From: CAZBWE01 sp964581905
GTDB lineage: Bacteria > Planctomycetota > Phycisphaerae > Sedimentisphaerales > Anaerobacaceae
DNA: 64,000 nt
Assembly: GCA_964581905.1 (NCBI GenBank)
Contig: CAZOQJ010000001.1
Coordinates: 24,923-88,922, forward strand
Direction of reading: 5' to 3'
Shown: positions 46,672-54,270 of the stretch, piece by piece
Layout: every line of letters starts with the position of its first letter
Numbering within the stretch: the first letter of the stretch is position 1
Translations under genes and position numbers: made by a program
The notes under the pieces: generated by a model
Seen by the model: only the letters and a program-made list of their open reading frames with translations
Databases searched by the model: none
Told to the model about the DNA's origin: nothing

Positions 46672-47205
46672 TTACATTGCCTTACCTGGTTTGAGGGCTG
46701 ATATTTGTATCACCGTATCAAGCAAGTTCGGATTAGTTGTGCTCTTTCTTGTGTAAAAACTTTTTATCCACAGAAAGTGCTCTGAAGATTTGGTTTTGAG
46801 AAGAAACTCAATAAGCTGCTTAAGTGTTAGATTTTCCAATTTGGTTTCGACACTGACCTCGCAGTGGTTTGAGTCCAGTTGCAATATCTCTTGTTTCATC
46901 GTTGCGACTTTTCCTACAAAACCCAGCTCCGTGGTTATTGACTCTAAAAACGTGAGAACTTCGAATTCTCCTTCCTCCGAGGCAACTTTTCTTTCTATAT
47001 CATCCAACTTGGCTCGCAAGGCAAGATACTGTGTGCTCTTTGCTCGAAGCTCGTCAAGCTCTCGTTGTTTTTCAGGGATTACTCGATTGAGCGTCTCTAT
47101 ACGCTCGATAGCAGGCCTGATGCTAAACACAAACAGCACCCAGACTGCTGTAAAGACCAGCAGGCCAACAGTCAACCAACGCTCTCTATGTGTCAACCGT
47201 ATCAT
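46672..47205 (-). CDS. gspM: Type II secretion protein GspM (PilO-like)
   Basis: 177 residues: a short basic N-terminus, one membrane helix (WLTVGLLVFTAVWVLFVFSI), a coiled coil (RVIPEKQRELDELRAKSTQY) and a C-terminal ferredoxin-like domain. This is the GspM/PilO layout: an inner-membrane platform partner of GspL. Last gene of the T2SS operon and 2 bases after the gspL stop. Sequence similarity in this family is low, so position carries much of the weight. Confidence 0.8.
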   Translation of the reverse strand: MIRLTHRERWLTVGLLVFTAVWVLFVFSIRPAIERIETLNRVIPEKQRELDELRAKSTQYLALRAKLDDIERKVASEEGEFEVLTFLESITTELGFVGKVATMKQEILQLDSNHCEVSVETKLENLTLKQLIEFLLKTKSSEHFLWIKSFYTRKSTTNPNLLDTVIQISALKPGKAM

Positions 47206-47207
47206 TT

Positions 47208-48671
47208 TTACTCCAGCGTCGTTAATGATATTAAAATAGTAAAATGAACCAGCTCGCCGTCATGTTCCCTTCGAATATCCTGGACATCCGCAGTTGAAAA
47301 TTGTGGTGCATCCTGCAATAGTCGTTGCCACTTATACAAGGGTTCAAACGACCGAGAAACCCCTGTCAATCGGACAGAATTGGTAGTTATCAGCATGCTG
47401 TCAACATTAATATTTAGCCCTGAAGGGAGACTTTTAGTAATCGCATACAGGATTTCAGCTGGCCCAACGGCAGAAGGGCCGAACATCGCATGATTTTTTT
47501 GCGAGGATTGCAATTTCTGCTCTAACTGGGCAAGCGGGTTTACAATATTTTTTTCTTCCGGCAGTGTTTGTTGAAAAATTTCTTTGATTTCGTTTTTTAT
47601 ATGTGTGTATCTCGTTTCTAAATGTGACAATCGTATAAATAGTCCAACAAGTGATATAACGGCAATCGCAGCCACAAGTGTTGCGCATATTGTTAAATCC
47701 TTTTTCAAGTCCAATGTGGGCTTTACGTCAGCGTTATCATCCTTAAGAAAATTTACACCCAGAGTTTCCTCAGGTGCCAATGCCCTCAAAGCAAGACCTT
47801 CAGCAACACATATTGAGGCATCGCTGTTGCTATCTGGTGAGCTTTCTACTCTGGCATAAGGGTTGACAGTGATTGCCTGACAGTGCAGATTTTCCTCAAC
47901 AAGCGTTTCGAAACCGTCATAGGCATGGTTTCCACTTGCCAGATAAATTCTGGTATCCTCCTCGATTTCGCACCCGAACACTTTTTGCCAGGTAATTTTT
48001 GCTTCATTTGACAGCGTTTCCGCAACGCATTTTTGAGCTAAACCAGTATCGTTATCGGATGGACTATCGATTATAATATTTCTAACGATTAAAATATTAT
48101 TGTCCTGAGTAATTGCCAAAGCGAGATAACGTTTATCTACATACGCAATAATGGCTTTGCCGGCCGTTATTTCGGGATGATTAACCGTAACCGTCGAATG
48201 GATTGCAAAAATTACAGCATCCACAAAAGCAGGATTCATCCTCGTACCAGCTAATGTATTTAGTCTTTCGTGCAGCGATTCCCTCGCAACCGCTGCAGTG
48301 AGAGCAAAATACTCCCCGCCCGGCAGCTGGTGGTGCGAGCATATCTGGGCAACAATTTCATTCGGTTGTATTGGGAAATTGTGCTCTAATGCGGACTCGG
48401 TAAGTTCATGGACTTGTTCTGCATCGGCAGAACAAGCTGCCAGATTTCGAAAGAAAACAGTATTATGTGGCATTGATATTGCCACTTCCGCACGCCGGTC
48501 AAACCCATGCCGGCTGGCTAACGACTTGAGTATACCCGGCATAGAGTCTGAGCTTCTGCGGGTTGGTGTGCTGAGGGCTTTTTCAATGCGGAACTGTCCA
48601 TCTGTGCGCGAGACCTGCACCGCACGCAAACCGGAAGAACCAAAATCTATACCAATACTTCGCTTAATCAT
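47208..48671 (-). CDS. gspL: Type II secretion protein GspL (PilM-PilN-like fusion)
   Basis: 487 residues. Residues 1 to about 320 are an actin/FtsA-like cytoplasmic domain resembling PilM (RSIGIDFGSSGLRAVQVSRT, a nucleotide-loop motif). A membrane helix follows (LTICATLVAAIAVISLVGLF, about residue 345), then a coiled coil and a periplasmic domain (about 410-487) like PilN. GspL joins the GspE ATPase to the membrane platform. The unbroken actin-like motif makes it look more like PilM+PilN in one chain than the enterobacterial form. Confidence 0.82.
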   Translation of the reverse strand: MIKRSIGIDFGSSGLRAVQVSRTDGQFRIEKALSTPTRRSSDSMPGILKSLASRHGFDRRAEVAISMPHNTVFFRNLAACSADAEQVHELTESALEHNFPIQPNEIVAQICSHHQLPGGEYFALTAAVARESLHERLNTLAGTRMNPAFVDAVIFAIHSTVTVNHPEITAGKAIIAYVDKRYLALAITQDNNILIVRNIIIDSPSDNDTGLAQKCVAETLSNEAKITWQKVFGCEIEEDTRIYLASGNHAYDGFETLVEENLHCQAITVNPYARVESSPDSNSDASICVAEGLALRALAPEETLGVNFLKDDNADVKPTLDLKKDLTICATLVAAIAVISLVGLFIRLSHLETRYTHIKNEIKEIFQQTLPEEKNIVNPLAQLEQKLQSSQKNHAMFGPSAVGPAEILYAITKSLPSGLNINVDSMLITTNSVRLTGVSRSFEPLYKWQRLLQDAPQFSTADVQDIRREHDGELVHFTILISLTTLE

Positions 48672-48685
48672 TGTTTTTTCGGTTT

Positions 48686-49705
48686 TTATCTAATGGATGC
48701 CACAGTTGTAAATCCTTGTAGCTCTTTGTATAAAATCACCTCAACGGTTTTCGTTTTCACATTTTTTTTGAGTGTCGCAGATATTTCACGGCTGAGGCAG
48801 TCAAAATTTCCCCGTGCTGTGACATGATAGTATCTATCTTTAGGGCTGACAGTAGCTGTATTTTTAATCGTGTAGTAAACGCTGTCTGTCATTCCGGGAA
48901 TATCTCGCAGTTCCGTGATGCTGTCAAAGGGTTTAATTCTTCGCCGGTCAATGATTAGCTGTGCCAATATAGGGTCCATTTTTTCTGACAAACTCTCAAT
49001 CACTCGCTTCGAAGCACAATTAATGTTGATTTCTCCATCGCCGTGGACTGTTACATAATCACGCATGCTGTCAAAAGCATCTGGTGTTACCGCTTTGACC
49101 AGCAGGAGTTCTTCAACCGTATCAAGCGGGGCGTTTTTGCATCTGTATGGGTGGGCTAACCCTGCATAGTAGCCTGACTCTGCTCCTGAATTTTCGTGTT
49201 TTATAAAGGGCAGATATGTAACCTCATCATCGCTATCGGTCCAATCGATGATTGAGCAGACCAGGCCATAGCCAATATGAGAATGTCCGGCACGCTCCTT
49301 ATTAATCAGGTCGATTAGCCGAAGTAACTGTTCTATTCTGTTTCGATTCAATTTGCCGTTCTTATCTTTTAATAGATTCACGTTCAATTTGCCGCTTTCT
49401 TCGGCAATAGTTACAGAGCAGTTTCCATCACCGACATCGAAGATATTTTCCCCTGTAAATAGATTCGGTACCATCTTGTTTGTATGGAAGTTGTTGACAT
49501 CCCTGGCAGCAGCGATTGCAATATTCAGTCCTGCCCTTGCGCAATTTAGTGCCTGCAAGGATTTTCGAAAATCGTCTGCCGTGCGGAGGCTGGTACGGGA
49601 TTTATAGTTGAAAGCAAGCAGCAGTCCTCCCAGCATAATGACCATACACAGGACAACTACGACTATAAATCCTCTTTGCTCTGCTTTTACCCGTTTCAGT
49701 CTCAT
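48686..49705 (-). CDS. gspK: Type II secretion minor pseudopilin GspK
   Basis: 339 residues. The prepilin-type N-terminus RGFIVVVVLCMVIMLGGLLL lacks the Glu5 found in other pilins, which is characteristic of GspK. A large helical insert (about residues 120-200) and a helix-hairpin-helix-like C-terminus (FDSITELRDIPGMTDSVYYT) are typical. GspK caps the pseudopilus tip with GspI and GspJ. It overlaps the gspJ stop by 4 bases. Confidence 0.88.
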   Translation of the reverse strand: MRLKRVKAEQRGFIVVVVLCMVIMLGGLLLAFNYKSRTSLRTADDFRKSLQALNCARAGLNIAIAAARDVNNFHTNKMVPNLFTGENIFDVGDGNCSVTIAEESGKLNVNLLKDKNGKLNRNRIEQLLRLIDLINKERAGHSHIGYGLVCSIIDWTDSDDEVTYLPFIKHENSGAESGYYAGLAHPYRCKNAPLDTVEELLLVKAVTPDAFDSMRDYVTVHGDGEININCASKRVIESLSEKMDPILAQLIIDRRRIKPFDSITELRDIPGMTDSVYYTIKNTATVSPKDRYYHVTARGNFDCLSREISATLKKNVKTKTVEVILYKELQGFTTVASIR

Positions 49706-50427
49706 GGCTTGTTAACCGATACTAATATCTCTGTTCGAGCCTCTTTACCTTGATTCATTTGGCAGCATACGTATGCGACAGTGCTGCAGTGACATTGTCG
49801 GTAATTTTCATCCTCACAGTTGATTCCAATTTTTACAGCAAACGGCAGTTTCATCTTGTCTTTAAAATCCCACTTGTTTAGCCATTGCTGTCCGTCAAAA
49901 AATGACAATTCAATGCACTCGATGTTTCTTGCAATCTGTCGCCAGTTTCTTTTTTTCGCAACATTCTCAGATGCGCCGATAAATCTTTCCTGGCTTAAAA
50001 AGAGTGTGCCTTTTCTTTTATCAAATTTATAAATGACCTCGAATAACCCATCTGTTGCCCCCCGGCCTCCTGAAACCCTGCTCGTAGTTACCAGATGCAA
50101 AATTTCCCCGGTTGGTTCGTCAGGGTTGCCCTTAAAATAATGACTGACTTCATTTTTTTGTGTTTTATTTCCCATCTGAGAAATTGATGTCACCTGGTAT
50201 GTCTGTTTCTCGTCCGTTCCGGGATACGAGCAGCGTATTTGTCGGGCCATCTGCTCCAGCACGTTCCGGCCCTGTTGATAGAGTGTCATTTTGGCCTTGC
50301 ATATTTGTGTTGATTTCGACGTTGCAAAATAGCTCCCGTACACCATAGAGACAATAGTAACGATTATCGTCATTGCTACGAGAATTTCGAGTAGTGTAAA
50401 TCCATCTTTTTTAGACTTACTATTCAT
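49702..50427 (-). CDS. gspJ: Type II secretion minor pseudopilin GspJ
   Basis: 241 residues. The prepilin signal KKDGFTLLEILVAMTIIVTI has Gly at -1, Phe at +1 and Glu at +5; then a GspJ-like globular domain (ARQIRCSYPGTD; FDKRKGTLFLSQERFIG). It forms the pseudopilus tip with GspI and GspK. It overlaps gspI by 8 bases and gspK by 4 bases. Confidence 0.85.
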   Translation of the reverse strand: MNSKSKKDGFTLLEILVAMTIIVTIVSMVYGSYFATSKSTQICKAKMTLYQQGRNVLEQMARQIRCSYPGTDEKQTYQVTSISQMGNKTQKNEVSHYFKGNPDEPTGEILHLVTTSRVSGGRGATDGLFEVIYKFDKRKGTLFLSQERFIGASENVAKKRNWRQIARNIECIELSFFDGQQWLNKWDFKDKMKLPFAVKIGINCEDENYRQCHCSTVAYVCCQMNQGKEARTEILVSVNKP

Positions 50428-50866
50428 TTAATTTCCTGTCGGCAACGTAAGTTGACATTTGCAGGTGCTTATTGCCCGTGCCCTGTTTCCAGTTTACATC
50501 AACAAGTACGCTTCGCAATCCGGCAATATCTACCTGGCCTGATTGAGACAAGCCCACATTTGTAACCTGAGTTTGCCAGTTCAGTGTTAAGCCGTTACTT
50601 TCCACCGTGCCGGAGTTACTTTCTAATTTTGGGTAGCCAGCAGCCAGGAGCTCTGCAATTTTCTCGTTTGCCAGGAGAACAGCCTGAGAGGTTATTTCTG
50701 CTGTCTCGAACATTCTAATGCTGATAAGATGCAGCCTGAGCAGCGCCAGCATAGAAATTGAGACGATTGTAAGGGCTATGATAACCTCTATAAAAGTAAA
50801 GGCTTTCGTTCGCACAGCCGGTCCTGCCGGGCGTTTATCTTTACCTGTTGTGTTATCCTTGCTCAT
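50420..50866 (-). CDS. gspI: Type II secretion minor pseudopilin GspI
   Basis: 148 residues from ATG 50866 (an ATG at 50884 is also in frame); either start overlaps the end of gspG. The prepilin motif is at about residues 22-41 (KAFTFIEVIIALTIVSISML, with Ala at -1 instead of Gly), then ETAEITSQAVLLANEKIAEL, typical of GspI. The Ala at the cleavage position is unusual but tolerated in some minor pilins. GspH is not present between gspG and this gene. Confidence 0.78.
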   Translation of the reverse strand: MSKDNTTGKDKRPAGPAVRTKAFTFIEVIIALTIVSISMLALLRLHLISIRMFETAEITSQAVLLANEKIAELLAAGYPKLESNSGTVESNGLTLNWQTQVTNVGLSQSGQVDIAGLRSVLVDVNWKQGTGNKHLQMSTYVADRKLNE

Positions 50867-51371
50867 CGAGATTCCAGCTTTCAATATCAGCGTTGTCCTC
50901 TATGCCGCCATCCTCGCCATCTTTGCCATAGGATTCTAGGTCATAATCTTTGCTCTGAACCCCTGGGCAGATGTAGATATATTTGTTGCCCCATGAGTCT
51001 GAGGGCGCTTTATCGAGATAGCCGTCTTTGTTATATCCCTTTATGCCTGGGTCACGGACAAGAGCTTCAAGCCCCTCGGAAGTAGTTGGAAAACGGCTTG
51101 TGTCGGTCTTAAATAAGGCCAATGCAGATTCGATATTGCGTATATCAATTTTGGCTTTCATCCTCCGGGCCTGCTCGGGCCTGCCTAATATCCTCGGCAT
51201 AATTATGGTAGCCAAAATACCCAAAATCACTACTACAATCATGAGCTCAATTAAGGTAAACCCCATCGATAGTCGATTACCGATTGCCGATTGCCGGTTG
51301 ATGGCGGTGAATCGAAAATTCCCTGTGTTGTGTGATTGTTGCTTGTTTTTTCTCATCTTACAGAGCTCCAT
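50853..51371 (-). CDS. gspG: Type II secretion major pseudopilin GspG
   Basis: 172 residues. The prepilin cleavage site is within MGFTLIELMIVVVILGILAT, then IMPRILGRPEQARRMKAKID and RFPTTSEGLEALVRDPG, then SWGNKYIYICPG, all diagnostic of GspG, the main shaft subunit. The leader before the cleavage site is long (36 residues). Part of it (NRQSAIGNRLS) comes from tandem heptamers at 51274-51298, so the real start may be closer, for example at the Met just before GFTL. The annotated ATG overlaps the gspF stop (TAATG). Confidence 0.92.
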   Translation of the reverse strand: MELCKMRKNKQQSHNTGNFRFTAINRQSAIGNRLSMGFTLIELMIVVVILGILATIIMPRILGRPEQARRMKAKIDIRNIESALALFKTDTSRFPTTSEGLEALVRDPGIKGYNKDGYLDKAPSDSWGNKYIYICPGVQSKDYDLESYGKDGEDGGIEDNADIESWNLDEQG

Positions 51372-52558
51372 TAAAGAATCTGATTTATTTCAAATATAGG
51401 CAGTAAAATTGCAAGCACTATAAAGCCTACAACGGCACCCATAACAACAAGTATCGCAGGCTCAAGTAGTGAGGTCAGCATTTTAGCTGTGCTCTCGACC
51501 TCACCCTCGTACATGTCTGCAATATTTATAAGACCATCCTCTACGTTTCCACTGACTTGAGCTGTAGCAATAACGTGAAACACAATGGGTGGAAACAACC
51601 CTGTTTTCCTTATTGCATTGGCGATAGCATCACCCTTGCTAATGCTGTCTTTCACAGCGGTCAGGGCACCTGCAAGGAAGCTGTTTTTAATCACCCCTTT
51701 TGCAATCTCCAGTGCCCTAAGTATCGGAATACCGCTTGCAAGGAGTATTCCCAATGTTCTTGTCAGACGTACTATCTCCAGTTTAAGAAAAAGGTTACCA
51801 AAGAGGGGCAGCTTTAGTTTGAAGCTATCCGCAATCAATCTTCCATCTTTGGTTCTTAGCCATGCTCCAATTCCAAGGCAGGCCGTAAAAAGCACAACGG
51901 CAATTAACATAAAGTAAGTTTTTATAAGAGCGCTCGTTGCGATAAGCAATCTCGTGGGCCAGGGAAGAGCTCGATTCATTTCAAGAAAAATCTGCGTTAT
52001 GCTGGGCACTACGAAAGATAGAAGAAATACCACAACTCCGGCTGCAACCACAGTCATCATCGCAGGATACGCTACAGCGGACTTAACCTTACTGGCGAGA
52101 TGCACACGTTTCTCCAGCATTTCCGCCAGTCGCAGGAGTATTTCTTCAAGAGTTCCGCTTTCCTCACCTGCGGCCACCATATTTACAAACAAGCTCGAAA
52201 AGACGCCTTGGTGTTTCCTAAGCGCATCGGCCAGTGTGCTGCCGGCATTAACACGGTCAGCAACTTGCTGCATAATTTCTGCAAGTGGATGTTTCTGGGT
52301 TCCCAAACGCACTATTCTGCGTTTGGGAACATCTTGTAACTGCTCGACTATTGCAGAAAGAGCAGGTACAAGTGGTAATCCTGCTCGCAACAGTGTCGCC
52401 AACTGACGCGCCAGCATACAGATATCTTTTGTGCTGATTCTTCTGAAAATGTCCCTTTGGTGTGTGTTTACCTGTGTTTCTGTACGGTCATTATTCGCGA
52501 CAGCTCGACGTGCCGTGACCAGCTTGTTACTTAACAGGTTTTGTTCAGCTACCGACAC
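51371..52558 (-). CDS. gspF: Type II secretion inner-membrane protein GspF
   Basis: 395 residues with two T2SSF domains: MLARQLATLLRAGLPLVPAL, then MVAAGEESGTLEEILLRLAE, and in the second RLTRTLGILLASGIPILRAL, VIATAQVSGNVEDGLINIAD. Three membrane helices, the last near the C-terminus (PAILVVMGAVVGFIVLAILL). GspF is the platform protein around which the pseudopilus turns. It overlaps gspE by 14 bases. Confidence 0.95.
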   Translation of the reverse strand: MSVAEQNLLSNKLVTARRAVANNDRTETQVNTHQRDIFRRISTKDICMLARQLATLLRAGLPLVPALSAIVEQLQDVPKRRIVRLGTQKHPLAEIMQQVADRVNAGSTLADALRKHQGVFSSLFVNMVAAGEESGTLEEILLRLAEMLEKRVHLASKVKSAVAYPAMMTVVAAGVVVFLLSFVVPSITQIFLEMNRALPWPTRLLIATSALIKTYFMLIAVVLFTACLGIGAWLRTKDGRLIADSFKLKLPLFGNLFLKLEIVRLTRTLGILLASGIPILRALEIAKGVIKNSFLAGALTAVKDSISKGDAIANAIRKTGLFPPIVFHVIATAQVSGNVEDGLINIADMYEGEVESTAKMLTSLLEPAILVVMGAVVGFIVLAILLPIFEINQIL

Positions 52559-54140
52559 GTTCAGTTACTCCTATGCTTGCCTGGGCGCTATCCTGTGTGA
52601 CCCTGCATACTTCTTCAAGAGTGGTGTCACCGGCCAATACCTTACGTAACCCATCCTCTCGCAGGGTGCTCATGCCTTTTTCAACGGCAACTTCTTTTAT
52701 AATGTGCGAAGCGCTTCGTTTTACTATTAGTTCCTTGATATCGTCATCAACGACCAGCAGTTCAAAGATTCCTGTCCTTCCCAGATATCCTGTTTCAAGA
52801 CAGTTCTCGCAGCCACGTCCTTTATAGAACTGTGTGCCCGGCGCCGATATTTTCTCAAATTCACTGCATAGAGAAATTACCTGCTTATCCGGGCTGTATG
52901 GTCTTTTGCATTGTGGACAGTTGATTCGCAGGAGCCGCTGGGCCATAACTGCGGCGACCGACGATGAAATCAGGTAAGGTTCAATACCCATATCAATCAG
53001 TCGTGTTACCGCTGAGGCTGAGTCGTTTGTGTGCAAGGTGCTTAAAACCAGGTGACCGGTAAGTGAAGCTTGAATGGCAATCTGGGCGGTTTCGGTATCA
53101 CGAATTTCTCCTATCATAATCACATCGGGGTCCTGCCTGAGAATGTGTCGCAGACAATTGGCAAACGTAAGATTTATTTTCGGCTTTATCTGCATTTGCC
53201 CAACACCGGGCAATTGATATTCTATTGGGTCTTCAACTGTAAGGATGTTTCGTTCTTCGCGGTTAAGTTCGTTCATAGCTGCATAGAGGGTAGTTGTCTT
53301 GCCGCTTCCTGTAGGACCGGTGAGCAAAATTATACCATGCGGCAATCTAATCAGGTTCTTGAAGTGATTAAGTATATTCGGACAAAATCCTATCTCATCC
53401 AGGCCCAGTTTGGAGTTGCTCTTATCCAGCAGTCTCAGCATTACTCGCTCGCCGCCCAATGTAGGAATGACGGAAACTCTAATATCCACGAGGTTCTGGC
53501 CTATTTTAATTCGGCTTTGGCCGTCTTGTGGTAATCTTCGTTCGGCAATATTAAGATTTGCCATAATTTTCAATCGTGAAATGAGTGCTGCAATCTGCTG
53601 CTTCGGCAAAGTCAATATATCGTGCAACACTCCATCAACCCGGAAGCGTATTCGCATTTCATTTTCGTATGGTTCGATATGAATATCACTGGCCCGGCTG
53701 TGCACCGCCTGGAAGAAGATTTTATTGACTAATTTTATGATGGGGGCCTTATTGGCGATATTGAGCAGGTCTTCAGCCCGAGTTTGAATGGGACTTCCGT
53801 CAACATCATCGTCATTGGCTGATAAATCTTGCGCATCAATGTTTGCACCGTCACTTTCCATATTAGTGCTTTGATAGTAACAGCGGCTTATGGCCTGTTC
53901 TATTTCGGAGGCGGGGCAGACAACTCGGCTGCACGGCTGGGCTAAGATGCTCGAAATTGCGTCGTATGCTTCTATATTGAGCGGCTCTGCCAGGGCGATT
54001 GCAGTCTGTCCGTTTTCCAGTGTGATTGGAATAGCACACTGCTTTTTAAGAAACTCAAGCGGCAGCTTCCTTACAAGCTGCGGGTTCAACTGCTCCGGCA
54101 GTATAGTGTCCAAATACTGATTTGTTGTTTGTTTTTCCAA
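52545..54140 (-). CDS. gspE: Type II secretion ATPase GspE
   Basis: 531 residues. An N-terminal T2SSE domain, then SRASDIHIEPYENEMRIRFR, Walker A GPTGSGKTTTLYAAMNEL, Asp box LRQDPDVIMIGEIRDTETA, His box LTGHLVLSTLHTNDSASAVT, and a four-Cys zinc site (CPQC, CENC). GspE powers pseudopilus assembly. The upstream gap to gspD contains a composite palindrome. Confidence 0.96.
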   Translation of the reverse strand: MEKQTTNQYLDTILPEQLNPQLVRKLPLEFLKKQCAIPITLENGQTAIALAEPLNIEAYDAISSILAQPCSRVVCPASEIEQAISRCYYQSTNMESDGANIDAQDLSANDDDVDGSPIQTRAEDLLNIANKAPIIKLVNKIFFQAVHSRASDIHIEPYENEMRIRFRVDGVLHDILTLPKQQIAALISRLKIMANLNIAERRLPQDGQSRIKIGQNLVDIRVSVIPTLGGERVMLRLLDKSNSKLGLDEIGFCPNILNHFKNLIRLPHGIILLTGPTGSGKTTTLYAAMNELNREERNILTVEDPIEYQLPGVGQMQIKPKINLTFANCLRHILRQDPDVIMIGEIRDTETAQIAIQASLTGHLVLSTLHTNDSASAVTRLIDMGIEPYLISSSVAAVMAQRLLRINCPQCKRPYSPDKQVISLCSEFEKISAPGTQFYKGRGCENCLETGYLGRTGIFELLVVDDDIKELIVKRSASHIIKEVAVEKGMSTLREDGLRKVLAGDTTLEEVCRVTQDSAQASIGVTERVGS

Positions 54141-54165
54141 ATTCGGTACTCACCAATGCTACTCT

Positions 54166-54246
54166 GCCCCCCCGCTCTTGCCCCTTAGGGGCTGCGGGGG
54201 CTACGAAGCACGAGTCGGCTTTCTTATCCATAGGACGCCTTACGGC
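54166..54246. repeat. Composite C5/G5 palindrome, copy E, plus 17-base tail and GCCTTACGGC
   Basis: 54166-54201: GCCCCCCC arm, an inner stem GCCCC / GGGGC, and GCGGGGGC arm. 54200-54216 repeats the 17 bases at 29010-29026 exactly. GCCTTACGGC follows at 54237-54246. It fills most of the gspD-gspE gap. Confidence 0.7.
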
Positions 54247-54270
54247 GCAACCGAAAAAGTTATCCGGTTC

